A stretch of DNA of 64,000 bases from the NCBI RefSeq assembly GCF_026314945.1, contig NZ_CP111121.1, forward strand, positions 4,898,001 to 4,962,000, in the 5' to 3' direction. Positions within the stretch are counted from its first letter, which is position 1, and each line of letters begins with the position of its first letter. This document shows positions 54,173 to 62,399 of this stretch, piece by piece. Origin of the DNA: Chryseobacterium fluminis (lineage in GTDB: Bacteria; Bacteroidota; Bacteroidia; Flavobacteriales; Weeksellaceae). Made by a program: the position numbers and the translations under genes. Under the pieces are notes generated by a model. The model was not told where the DNA came from. It made no database searches and worked only from the letters and a program-made list of their open reading frames with translations.

Positions 54173-54778
54173 ATGAAAATAGGATATGCCCGGGTTTCAA
54201 CCAAAGACCAAAATTTAAATTTACAGATTGAAGCGCTTGAAAAAGCTGGCTGCGAAAAAACTTACATGGAGAAAATTTCCGGTACAACAAAAAATCGTCC
54301 GGAGCTTGATAAGATGATCGAACAGTTTAGAGAAGGTGATGAACTTTATGTATGGAGACTGGACCGATTAGGAAGAAGCTTAAAAAATATCATTGATTTG
54401 GTTTTAAGTTTAAGTGATAAAGGTATTATCATAAAAGGTATAACCGATGGAGTGGATACTTCCACCGTGAACGGTAGACTCTTTTTAAATATAATGGCAT
54501 CCTTATCTGAATATGAGCGCGAGCTAATCCGGGAGAGAACCAATGCCGGTTTACAATCTGCCAGAGCAAGAGGTAGATTGGGTGGTAGACCGAAGGGCTA
54601 TACTAAGGAAACAATTTCAAAACTTTTACTTTTACGTAATATATATAAGGATATCACTAAAAGTCCGGAAGAAATTTATAAACCGTTTGGATTGACAAGA
54701 GCAACTTTTTATAGGTATGCTAAAATTCTGGATAATCATACGGATGAAGAAATAAAGAAAATGGCAATTAAAAAATAA
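54173..54778 (+). CDS. serine recombinase (resolvase/invertase family)
   Basis: 201 residues. The catalytic domain has the nucleophile serine in IGYARVSTKDQNLNLQIEAL, the arginines in YVWRLDRLGRSL and SEYERELIRERTNAG, and the C-terminal helix-turn-helix is FGLTRATFYRYAKIL. Such proteins resolve transposon cointegrates or flip segments. The unrecognised gene that follows may be cargo. Confidence 0.92.
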   Translation: MKIGYARVSTKDQNLNLQIEALEKAGCEKTYMEKISGTTKNRPELDKMIEQFREGDELYVWRLDRLGRSLKNIIDLVLSLSDKGIIIKGITDGVDTSTVNGRLFLNIMASLSEYERELIRERTNAGLQSARARGRLGGRPKGYTKETISKLLLLRNIYKDITKSPEEIYKPFGLTRATFYRYAKILDNHTDEEIKKMAIKK

Positions 54779-54848
54779 TAAGATACGCCAATAGATTGCG
54801 TAGTAAGAATATATTTTTGAAAACTATATATCAAAATTAAATTGTAAA

Positions 54849-55583
54849 ATGTCAATTAATTGGAACAGTATAAATGATGGGCTTCGACCTGAAGTAGAAG
54901 AACCCGTTTTACTTGCTAAAGAACCTACTGAAGATTTAATTAATAATTGTAGAGTCGGTTCATTGATAATACATGAAGATTCAGGGGAAGTAGGATGGTT
55001 TGTAGGAAATGATTGTCATGTAATTACATTATCTTCTAGAGCATATTGGACATATTTAAATGAAAAGATACTTTCTATTCCAGATACGGATGATGAAAAG
55101 ATACTTATAAACTGTCTAGAGGAGTATATGTTAAAACTTCAATATTTTGAAAAGAAATTTCAAAAACTAAGTGAGTGTATGATGACAAGTGGTAAAGGCA
55201 TATATCCACTAGACTACTTTGTTGCAGGAATTTTAAATAGGAGCCTTTCTCTCATTTATGGCTTTGACACTTTACTTAGGTGTGCAAACTTTATTGGCGC
55301 CCTGCATTTGGTTAGACCACATCTTGACAATTATTTAAGACTTTCAGCTTCGTGGTTAGTAGAAAGTCCACATGATTTTGCCAAAGATGTTTGGGGAGGC
55401 GTTTCCGTTAGAAATATTAAAGATAGAGATGGAAGAAAAATGACTGATGTATATCTTAAGGAAAAGGCTGCAGCAGAATTTCCATGGATAGAGAGTGTAT
55501 ATAATGAGACATCAGGATTTATTCATTTCAGTAACAAACATATAATTGTACGTCTTCAAACCAACTTAGACATTTTAGTTTAA
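54849..55583 (+). CDS. unrecognised 244-aa protein, possible HEPN/DUF5677-like helical domain
   Basis: I do not recognise a family with confidence. The middle and C-terminal parts look all-helical (KLQYFEKKFQKLSECM, LVRPHLDNYLRLSASWLVES) and end with SVYNETSGFIHFSNKHI, a polar-histidine arrangement somewhat like DUF5677 and HEPN-type proteins. No signal peptide or membrane segment. It follows the recombinase by 70 bp and is followed after 4 bp by an IS3-family element, so it sits in accessory DNA. Confidence 0.65.
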   Translation: MSINWNSINDGLRPEVEEPVLLAKEPTEDLINNCRVGSLIIHEDSGEVGWFVGNDCHVITLSSRAYWTYLNEKILSIPDTDDEKILINCLEEYMLKLQYFEKKFQKLSECMMTSGKGIYPLDYFVAGILNRSLSLIYGFDTLLRCANFIGALHLVRPHLDNYLRLSASWLVESPHDFAKDVWGGVSVRNIKDRDGRKMTDVYLKEKAAAEFPWIESVYNETSGFIHFSNKHIIVRLQTNLDILV

Positions 55584-55605
55584 ATCCTTAAGGAGGATTT
55601 TCGAT

Positions 55606-56589
55606 TTATAAACTTACTAATTTTTGTTGGTTATATATTTGTCTTCTTTTTCGGATGGATTCCGCTTTTGTTTGCTTTCTTTTTTCCAAAATCTGTTCTG
55701 ATCTTCCGAAGTACACATCTGCTGGAGTGAGGTTATTTATCGACTCGTGATAGCGCTTGTTATTGTAGTTTTCTACAAACTTCTCCAGTGCCTGGATGAG
55801 TTCCTCGGGATGATAAAAATGATTTAGTTTCACTACATTTTTCATCGTTCTGTGATAACGTTCAATCTTGCCCTGGGTCTGCGGATGCATTGGTTTTCCG
55901 TGAACCTGTTTCATCCTTAAATCGTCTTTCAGATAGCTTTTCAACTCATTGGAGACGTAGCAGGAACCGTTGTCCGAGAGCAGTTTCGGTTTGGCTTTGG
56001 TCTTTAATTTTGCTTTTTTAATGGCTGTGTCCACCGTTCGTTTCACATCTTCGGCTTTCATTGAGTCGCATAGCTCCCAGTGAATGATGTAGCGGCTGTA
56101 ATCGTCCAAGATCGTGCTCAGATAGTACCATCCCCAGCCTATGATCTTGAAATAAGTAAAATCTGTCTGCCACATTTGATGCACAAATTCCGTTTTGTCT
56201 TTGAACTCATTTGCTGCCGAAAGAAGAAAATGATTCGGTGCCGGGATTAAGTCTCTTTGCTTCAAAATCCGGTAAACACTAGATTCTGAAATAAAAACAC
56301 TTTGCTCATCGGTAATTTTGTAGGCCAGTTCCCTTGCAGATAATTCGGTGTGTTCCAAAGCGATCTCTACTACCAGATCTTTCTGTCTTTCAGGAATGCT
56401 GTTCCATTGCCTATGGTTTGTTCTTTTCGTAGTTTCCAAGCCATCATAGCCGTTTTCCAAGTAGCTTTGATACCATTTGTAAAAGCTGCTTCTAGCAATT
56501 CCAAAACTTTCCAAGGTTCGTTTCACGCCGAGTTCACTTGTGGTTACCGTTTGAATGATCTCGTATTTCTCAGCTGCCGATAATCTCAT
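55606..56589 (-). CDS. IS3-family transposase, orfB (integrase core)
   Basis: 327 residues. A helix-turn-helix at the start (GIARSSFYKWYQSYLENGYD) and an rve integrase core with MWQTDFTYFKI, LLSDNGSCYVSNELK and HPQTQGKIERYHRTMKN supply the DDE triad. It lies 20 bp after orfA on the same strand. Confidence 0.93.
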   Translation of the reverse strand: MRLSAAEKYEIIQTVTTSELGVKRTLESFGIARSSFYKWYQSYLENGYDGLETTKRTNHRQWNSIPERQKDLVVEIALEHTELSARELAYKITDEQSVFISESSVYRILKQRDLIPAPNHFLLSAANEFKDKTEFVHQMWQTDFTYFKIIGWGWYYLSTILDDYSRYIIHWELCDSMKAEDVKRTVDTAIKKAKLKTKAKPKLLSDNGSCYVSNELKSYLKDDLRMKQVHGKPMHPQTQGKIERYHRTMKNVVKLNHFYHPEELIQALEKFVENYNNKRYHESINNLTPADVYFGRSEQILEKRKQTKAESIRKRRQIYNQQKLVSL

Positions 56590-56609
56590 ATATTTCCTGT
56601 ATTTATCGA

Positions 56610-56963
56610 TTAATCCAGCCTGTCTAAACTTTTTTTTACAATGTCATAGCGAACGACCAGATCAGCTACGATCTCTTTCAAACGTGCATTTTCCTTCTTC
56701 AGATCTGATACTTCATCACTCGTAGCCTCGCGAGCGACATCTCCATTTAAGCGCTTCTTTCCTGCTTCCATAAACTCCTTGTTCCAGGCATAAAACTGCG
56801 ACTGTGCAATATTATGGTTCCTGCAAAGTTCGGCTACGGAAGTCTCCGCTCGAAGACCTTCCATCACGATTAAAATCTTTTGCTCTGCAGTGAATATTCT
56901 GCGGGTGTTCTGCCGAATATCTTTTACGAATTTCTCGGTCGGTTTCTTTTTCGGTGTTGCCAT
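56610..56963 (-). CDS. IS3-family transposase, orfA
   Basis: 117 residues. A helix-turn-helix of the IS3 orfA type (FTAEQKILIVMEGLRAETSV, AELCRNHNIAQSQFYAWNKE) is followed by a leucine-zipper-like coiled coil (VSDLKKENARLKEIVADLVV). It appears intact and works with the orfB product. Confidence 0.9.
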   Translation of the reverse strand: MATPKKKPTEKFVKDIRQNTRRIFTAEQKILIVMEGLRAETSVAELCRNHNIAQSQFYAWNKEFMEAGKKRLNGDVAREATSDEVSDLKKENARLKEIVADLVVRYDIVKKSLDRLD

Positions 56964-56999
56964 AATTAAAATTACTCTTTTTATGAAAACACTCCTTAA

Positions 57000-57350
57000 A
57001 TTTTTAATGTCTAATGTCCACTTTTTGCTGACGATTTACAACTAACAAATTATAATTTAAAAATATCAAGACTTTAATTTTTAATTATTGACAAGTCTCA
57101 AAAAACGATAATTCTTCTAGATACTAATTTAAATTCATCTTCTGCTTCAAAAAAAATCTTAAATATTTTTTTTCTACAATTGTTGAATAATTATTACAGT
57201 CACTTACTCGTATTTCAAAATATTTACTGAACCTCTATCATTCCATAAAAAAATCTACAGATTTTTAAAAACTTTAAATCTTTAAGAATAAAAAGAAGCG
57301 AGAGCAAAGAATGGAAAATAATAAATTGAAAATATAATAAAACGATAACT
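57000..57350. other. 350-bp noncoding region
   Basis: Very AT-rich. I see no gene or clear promoter. It separates the IS3 element from the nuclease-like gene. Confidence 0.5.
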
Positions 57351-57689
57351 ATGGCAGAAATTCAAAGAAGTAGCACAGGTCTTTCAGGAGAATATTTTGT
57401 AGCAGCAGAATTCCTTAGAAGAGGATTTAGTGTAGGAATTACAATGGGAAATGCAAAATCAATCGATATTCTTGCAGAAAGAGATAATAAACAATTTATT
57501 ATTCAAGTTAAAGCTATTTACAAAAGGAAGAATATAGGATGGCCATTGATGAAGGATAAAATTAATTTAAATCACTATTATATATTTGTAAATCTTAATG
57601 CAGATCAAATGGTATCTCCAGATTTTTATATTGCTACAGGTAAAGGTGAATCTGTAGAAATGGGAAGTTTTAACATCATATACTTATGA
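57351..57689 (+). CDS. small PD-(D/E)XK-like protein
   Basis: 112 residues. The layout fits a minimal nuclease fold: a helix with glutamate (GLSGEYFVAAEFLRRGFSVG), then SIDILAERDNKQFIIQVKAI carrying the D and QxK residues, and a terminal strand. The QxK form occurs in several restriction- or transposon-associated nucleases. No methylase is beside it, so the role is unclear. Confidence 0.6.
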   Translation: MAEIQRSSTGLSGEYFVAAEFLRRGFSVGITMGNAKSIDILAERDNKQFIIQVKAIYKRKNIGWPLMKDKINLNHYYIFVNLNADQMVSPDFYIATGKGESVEMGSFNIIYL

Positions 57690-57717
57690 TAAGAATAATA
57701 ACCCATACTTGAATATT

Positions 57718-57955
57718 ATGGGTTACGATAAAATTATGCCGTATATTTTGGAATCATATGATGAATTTATGACCGGTAAAAATAATATGACCCATTATAA
57801 GCTCTTTCAGCGTAAACAATCGCCAGATCTAGGGCTTACTACAAATTTTGAGATACTATATAATAAAAAATAATCTTCCAGAAAAAATTGTTTCAAAATA
57901 TTATAACAAAGATGGTATTCTCTATGATAATATCACCTATACTTATAACCAGTAA
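57718..57955 (+). pseudogene. C-terminal fragment of an unknown protein, frameshifted
   Basis: A 51-codon frame (MGYDKIMPYILESYDEFMTG onward) stops at 57871 in a run of six A. Removing one A joins it to NNLPEKIVSKYYNKDGILYD and NITYTYNQ. The Y-rich repeated ending resembles exported proteins with YD-like repeats. The N-terminal part is missing. Confidence 0.5.
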
Positions 57956-58090
57956 AAAATGCTATAACCTATATTATGAAACAGTTACCTGTGTTATGAA
58001 GAGAGCAAAACATACTCACAAACTCTTACAGCAATAGTTAATTACCATCACAAATAATATGAAATAAATCTCAAAAACGATATTAATTTT

Positions 58091-58152
58091 ACATGTATCT
58101 AACTGGTATACATGTTTGAAGCTCTTTAATTGAAAATTTAAAGAGTTTTTTC
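58091..58152 (+). terminator. hairpin pair, second one terminator-like
   Basis: ACATGTAT...ATACATGT (58091-58115) is followed by CTCTTTAA...TTAAAGAG (58122-58145) with six T after it. Confidence 0.6.
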
Positions 58153-58280
58153 TTCCGTATAAGCTAAACTTGAGTTAAAATTTTTGATTTAGCGCTTTAT
58201 GATCCAAATCATAATATATCTAGAGTTTCGTCTTTAATTTTAGATAGATTTCATATAATCGTTTTATTTACAAGTGCGTT

Positions 58281-58310
58281 AAATCCTTTCTATAATGGAA
58301 AGGATTTTAT
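58281..58310 (+). terminator. terminator-like hairpin
   Basis: AAATCCTTTC-TATAATG-GAAAGGATTT, a perfect 10-bp stem followed by a T-rich stretch. No gene ends here. Confidence 0.6.
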
Positions 58311-58463
58311 TTCATTTAATAACATGAAGACATATTCTTGCTATTATTTTGTAAAAGTGATGAAATCATGTATTAAATCACCCTATTATTTATCTTTATA
58401 CCACATTTTTCCTAGATTGCGGCTCCTAAAAACTTATTTTGGTAAGTGATTTTTTATAAGCAG

Positions 58464-58490
58464 AACTCTTTCTATAGGAAGGAGTTTTTC
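58464..58490 (+). terminator. terminator-like hairpin
   Basis: AACTCTTTC-TATAG-GAAGGAGTT with one G-T pair, then TTTC. The shared TTTCTATA...GGAA core relates it to the hairpin at 58281. Confidence 0.55.
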
Positions 58491-58683
58491 TATTTTCTGA
58501 AAAGGACAATGCTGACCTTTCTATATCTATAATTGTGTAAATTTGACAACATAATGACATTTGAATTGTCAATTGTGAAGGATTTTATAGTCCTTTAATT
58601 CCGTCATAAATATAATAAAACAAATTAACATATTAGTTATAAGTTGATGTCTAATAGATCTCAGAAAACATAAATATTTTTTA

Positions 58684-58721
58684 TTCTTAAAAAAATAAAA
58701 TCCCCTGCTTTTAGGGGATTT
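58684..58721 (-). terminator. intrinsic terminator of the T9SS gene at 58802
   Basis: On the minus strand, AAATCCCC...GGGGATTT (58698-58721) is followed by a T-rich run. Confidence 0.8.
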
Positions 58722-58801
58722 CTTCTCCTCTTTGCAATCAATATCTTTTATTACTTTGCAAAAACAGATGTTTATATCTGATAGTTTATAATAAATATCA
58801 G

Positions 58802-59629
58802 TTATTCTTTAATTATTTTGTGAGCTTCTGAAGCTGATTTTAGAATGTATATGCCTTTTGGGAGATCTGAAATATCTGCCTGGCTCGCCCCCTTAACTGC
58901 ATTGAAAGTTTTCACTAACTCTCCGGCGTGGCTATATATTTCAAACCTTGTATTTTCAATAGTGTTAATAGTGATAGGTCCGCTTGTAGGATTAGGATAA
59001 ATCCTTGTTTCTTTTTTGAAAGTTTTGACATCATTAGCAGCCAGTACTATACTGCTGTCTTTTACCCAGGTAAATGCATCCAGTTTCATATACCTGAAAT
59101 TTCCACCTATGGTAATTCTAAGTTCATCAATTACAATGTTGGAATAGTTTTGACCATTTAGATTTGTCATATCAATCAAAGTATACCCATTAGTAGATCC
59201 TGTGGATGCAGTAAATCCCGTGGTTTTGGTTTGGGTAAACTTAGTAACTCCTGATAGCCTTCCTGTTATAGTAACTGTTCCTGCACTACCCAGGTTTCCG
59301 TTGGCATCACCCAAATAGGCCCAGAATCTGTTTACCTTAAACAAGTTTGATGTGGTTTTAATGGCCAGCGATGAATTAGCATTTTGTGACGTCGCTGTCC
59401 CGGTATTATCAATAAAACGGTTGTCCGCTGCTATACCATTCCATCCACCTGCTTGTATAACATTAACCTTATAGGTTGCTACTGTTGAAAGAGTATTAAA
59501 AATAACTCCGTTATCCGTAAAGTTTGTAGAACCCACAGATTCAGTTTCAAACTGCTCGGTACTCGTTTGTGCAGATGCGAAGCTGGAAATCATTAGACTC
59601 CAGATAAAAAGTAGAGTTGTTTTTCTCAT
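58802..59629 (-). CDS. T9SS type A sorting-domain protein
   Basis: 275 residues with a signal peptide (MRKTTLLFIWSLMISSFASA). The middle is a beta-rich domain (FETESVGSTNFTDNGVIFNT, then YMKLDAFTWVKDSS) and the C-terminus is the type A sorting domain (RIYPNPTSGPITINT to IYILKSASEAHKIIKE). It is exported by T9SS; the ligand is unknown. A TACATTTG -7 element (minus strand, 59677-59684) lies 48 bp upstream. Confidence 0.88.
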   Translation of the reverse strand: MRKTTLLFIWSLMISSFASAQTSTEQFETESVGSTNFTDNGVIFNTLSTVATYKVNVIQAGGWNGIAADNRFIDNTGTATSQNANSSLAIKTTSNLFKVNRFWAYLGDANGNLGSAGTVTITGRLSGVTKFTQTKTTGFTASTGSTNGYTLIDMTNLNGQNYSNIVIDELRITIGGNFRYMKLDAFTWVKDSSIVLAANDVKTFKKETRIYPNPTSGPITINTIENTRFEIYSHAGELVKTFNAVKGASQADISDLPKGIYILKSASEAHKIIKE

Positions 59630-59676
59630 AATTTTAAAGTATTAAGATTAAATTATTTAAGTTGTTGTAAAAAAGA

Positions 59677-59684
59677 CAAATGTA
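59677..59684 (-). promoter_or_regulatory. probable -7 element for the T9SS gene
   Basis: CAAATGTA reads TACATTTG on the minus strand, an exact consensus match. No -33 TTG is at the expected distance. Confidence 0.45.
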
Positions 59685-60447
59685 TTGCTTATAAATGTGT
59701 TGTCTGACTATTCTTATCCGTAAATTTTCACTATTTGCATCTCAGTAAATCTTCTTTTCAGGTAAGATTCTCTTTCGTAACCTAAGGCTCTATCCATAAA
59801 AATCTTTAGTGCCGCCAGAAATGATAATTAGGAGGGAATTTTCTTACCTGTGCTAAATTTATTGTTAACGGCGGCTAATGTGTATCAGTTATTTGAATTT
59901 GCGGATAAAAATTACCTTGTAAATTGCTGCTTTTATAGTTTTTAAGAAACTGTGATTAATAGGTATTTAATATTTTTTTAATTTTTCAAAGTAACGGGAA
60001 ATATTTATAATGCACAATAGTAGAATTAATAAAATACAAGCAAAGTTTCGCTTTTTTTGCCTGCTAAAATATCTGATTGCCCATTTTGATATTATCCTTT
60101 TTTTACGAGCAAGATATTTAGATATTGCTCTCAAATCATTAAGATGACATAGCCATTAAAATGAATAGTACAGTCAACTAATCACCGAGTTTTATCAAGC
60201 CTATCCGATTGAGAGAAATTCCTATAAGGTGCTATATCTAATAACTTCTTTTATTATATTTGAACTTACATTAATGTGATTTTAATAAAATGATTTTTCC
60301 AGAGGTATTAAGTTAAAAATCAAAAATAAATATCACAAAACGATCAAAATAAACTATCGAATAGTTTTAGTTTAAAGTGAGTGTTGAAACTACTTGTACT
60401 TAGATGGATTACTATTTGTACTTAGATGGATTACTATATAATTACAT
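59685..60447. other. 760-bp noncoding region
   Basis: No gene found. It includes a TATATTTG element at 60255-60262, 186 bp before the next ORF, which could start a long leader or a small RNA. It also includes the 22-bp tandem repeat listed separately. Confidence 0.55.
60394..60437. repeat. 22-bp perfect tandem duplication
   Basis: TTGTACTTAGATGGATTACT plus AT occurs twice in a row, ending 10 bp before the start of the lipoprotein gene. A recent slippage event is the simplest explanation. It would alter the gene's leader. Confidence 0.85.
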
Positions 60448-60960
60448 ATGAAATACTTGATTTCCTCATTTTTAATCCCTTTACTCTTATCTTGTCAATC
60501 TGGAGAAGCCCGCAGTTTTGAGAGACTTCTTGACTCTACAGAGCAGAAAAGCTTACGTATACTGATTTCAGACGGCCAGGAAAAGAAACGTCTGGAAGCT
60601 TTAGTAAGGAATAGACCTGATATAGCACTTTCTATCGGGAAACAGCAGACTACAGAACTAGCTGGATTAATTCATGAAATTGAAAAAGCGGATGTGAGTG
60701 GAGTACAGAATGCGGATATGTTAAAAAAAAATATATTAGACTATTATAAAGGGTTACTTCAATTAAAGAATTTAGATCTGGCAGAAGCAGAGCTTATGGT
60801 TATATCGCTGGGAAAGGATACTGCAATAGCACGTAAGGCCACAATAAATATTTCAAATCTGCCAGCTAAACGATTACAGGTGTATAAGGGCATCAGCGAA
60901 AGTGATCTGGCTATACAGAAGGCCAGGAAGAAATTCATGGATTCTAACCCAAGACGCTAG
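60448..60960 (+). CDS. small lipoprotein of unknown function
   Basis: 170 residues with a lipoprotein signal (MKYLISSFLIPLLLSC, cysteine at 16). The mature part is mostly helical and charged (FERLLDSTEQKSLRILISDG, LKKNILDYYKGLLQLKNLDL). No family is recognised. It stands alone. Confidence 0.75.
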   Translation: MKYLISSFLIPLLLSCQSGEARSFERLLDSTEQKSLRILISDGQEKKRLEALVRNRPDIALSIGKQQTTELAGLIHEIEKADVSGVQNADMLKKNILDYYKGLLQLKNLDLAEAELMVISLGKDTAIARKATINISNLPAKRLQVYKGISESDLAIQKARKKFMDSNPRR

Positions 60961-61378
60961 CAAACCAATACAACTGTGACTGAATAACTTGGAATTGATA
61001 GAGTAATGTAAAAGTTTGAGACTTTGCATTATATTTACAAACATAACTGTTCTAAAAACCTATAAGACCTTACCGAGCCAGATGACAACTACCAGTATTG
61101 AGTTGATTAATTGTTCAAATTAGTAAATTAGAGATAATTATCTCCACTTCATAAATGATCTACAACTTTTACAATTAAATTGTCAACAATATTGGAAGTA
61201 AAAAAACTGGAAAAGGTTTTGTGCAATAGTTAGACGAAGGTTAAAAATTGCAGTTTTGTGGCTCTATTTACTCAACTACCGCAAAGTTTCAAAATACGAA
61301 TAATAGATATAAATGAATCTAAAAAAACGATTAATAACTGCGTGCCACTAAATTATCAACGTCCTTTTTTTCATGCGC
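60961..61378. other. 418-bp noncoding region
   Basis: No gene found. It contains the perfect palindrome GAGATAATTATCTC at 61131-61144, function unknown. Confidence 0.5.
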
Positions 61379-61687
61379 TCACAATAAAGCAAAACAGATA
61401 ATAATAGTGGTGAGCATGATAACACCCATAATACTATAGGTGAAGATCTCTATCATCCGTATAAATTTATTCCGTTGTGCAGATGCAACTGATATATCAT
61501 TATAATACATCTTGGTGAGTAAAATGGATGCTGATCCCACTGCAAAAAGATAGCCTCCCGTTCCCATTAATGCAATAGGGTAAGCAATAAATATATTAGG
61601 CTTACTCACTATTAAAACAACCCCTGCCATAAGAAGAAGCAAGCCCAATATAATCGAAATAATTTTAATCTGTTTATTGTTTATCAT
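61379..61687 (-). CDS. small membrane protein of unknown function
   Basis: 102 residues with three membrane segments (IISIILGLLLLMAGVVLIVS, IALMGTGGYLFAVGSASILL, IFTYSIMGVIMLTTIIICFA). It lies 47 bp downstream of the response regulator gene on the same strand, so the two are probably co-transcribed. Confidence 0.7.
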   Translation of the reverse strand: MINNKQIKIISIILGLLLLMAGVVLIVSKPNIFIAYPIALMGTGGYLFAVGSASILLTKMYYNDISVASAQRNKFIRMIEIFTYSIMGVIMLTTIIICFALL

Positions 61688-61734
61688 AATATGTAACTTA
61701 ACAATAAATGATAATTTTAAGGTTGTAATTTTAA

Positions 61735-62091
61735 TTAATTAAGAAGACTTTCAATTTTTCCCACAACATTACTAATATCAAATGGTTTAGATATAAAATC
61801 GTCAGGCTGGTAGGTAGCTTTTATATTGCTTAAGTTTGCATGAGCACTCATCATAATTACAGGTAATTGACCAGTATTTATATCCTGCTTAATTTGCTGA
61901 CAGAGGTCAATTCCCGATCCATCCGGCAGCATAACATCAAATAAATAAAGATCTGGTTTGAATGCATTATCCCGACTGGCAAATTCCCCAACAGATCCAA
62001 AAGACATCACCTCATAATTCTCAGAAACCAGCAAAATTTCTAAAATATCTCTAATGTCTTCATTATCTTCAACTATTTGTATCTTTTTCAT
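61735..62091 (-). CDS. single-domain response regulator
   Basis: 118 residues from the ATG at 62091 (MKKIQIVEDNEDIRDILEIL); an upstream in-frame start at 62106 is possible. It consists only of a receiver domain: acidic pair near residue 9, phospho-acceptor D52 in LFDVMLPDGSG, and the conserved lysine in DFISKPFD. It has no output domain. It lies divergent from a bacteriophytochrome kinase, so it may receive phosphate from it. Confidence 0.92.
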   Translation of the reverse strand: MKKIQIVEDNEDIRDILEILLVSENYEVMSFGSVGEFASRDNAFKPDLYLFDVMLPDGSGIDLCQQIKQDINTGQLPVIMMSAHANLSNIKATYQPDDFISKPFDISNVVGKIESLLN

Positions 62092-62399
62092 ACTTACTTT
62101 TATCAATTTTCACACCAAATGAGATTCTTTCATATCCTTATTGATAAATATGATACAATATTTATTTTAGTTATAAGACCAATATGATTTTAAAAATATT
62201 TTTACGCTACCGATATTAACTATTGAATAGCATTTACGATTACTTTTAAAATAAAAATAAATCTCTAGACGATTAATAAAATCAATAACTGTTTTCAGGA
62301 GACAATTTATTCATAGAGAATACTATTTTTGTAACCGAATATATTTTAATTAAAGACATACTTAGCAAAAAACCTCAAATTCCAATATTTTGAACGAAA
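62092..62399. other. 308-bp region between the divergent regulator and phytochrome genes
   Basis: No gene. A TATTTTTG element at 62324-62331 is a plausible -7 for the phytochrome gene. Confidence 0.5.

Larger units (their letters stand above)
55588..56999 (-). mobile_element. IS3-family insertion sequence
   Basis: The ends TTAAGGAGGATTTTC (55588 inward) and TTAAGGAGTGTTTTC (56999 inward) are inverted copies. Inside are orfA and orfB in the usual order. No clear target duplication can be read. The left end falls 4 bp after the stop of the preceding gene. Confidence 0.8.
57956..58801. other. 850-bp noncoding region with a series of hairpins
   Basis: No convincing gene. Several terminator-like hairpins are listed separately. 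A 41-codon frame at 58324 (MKTYSCYYFVKVMKSCIKSP onward) lacks support. Confidence 0.6.

Noticed and set aside
58324..58449. 41-codon frame among the hairpins
   Set aside because: No recognisable features and an unusual composition; probably chance.
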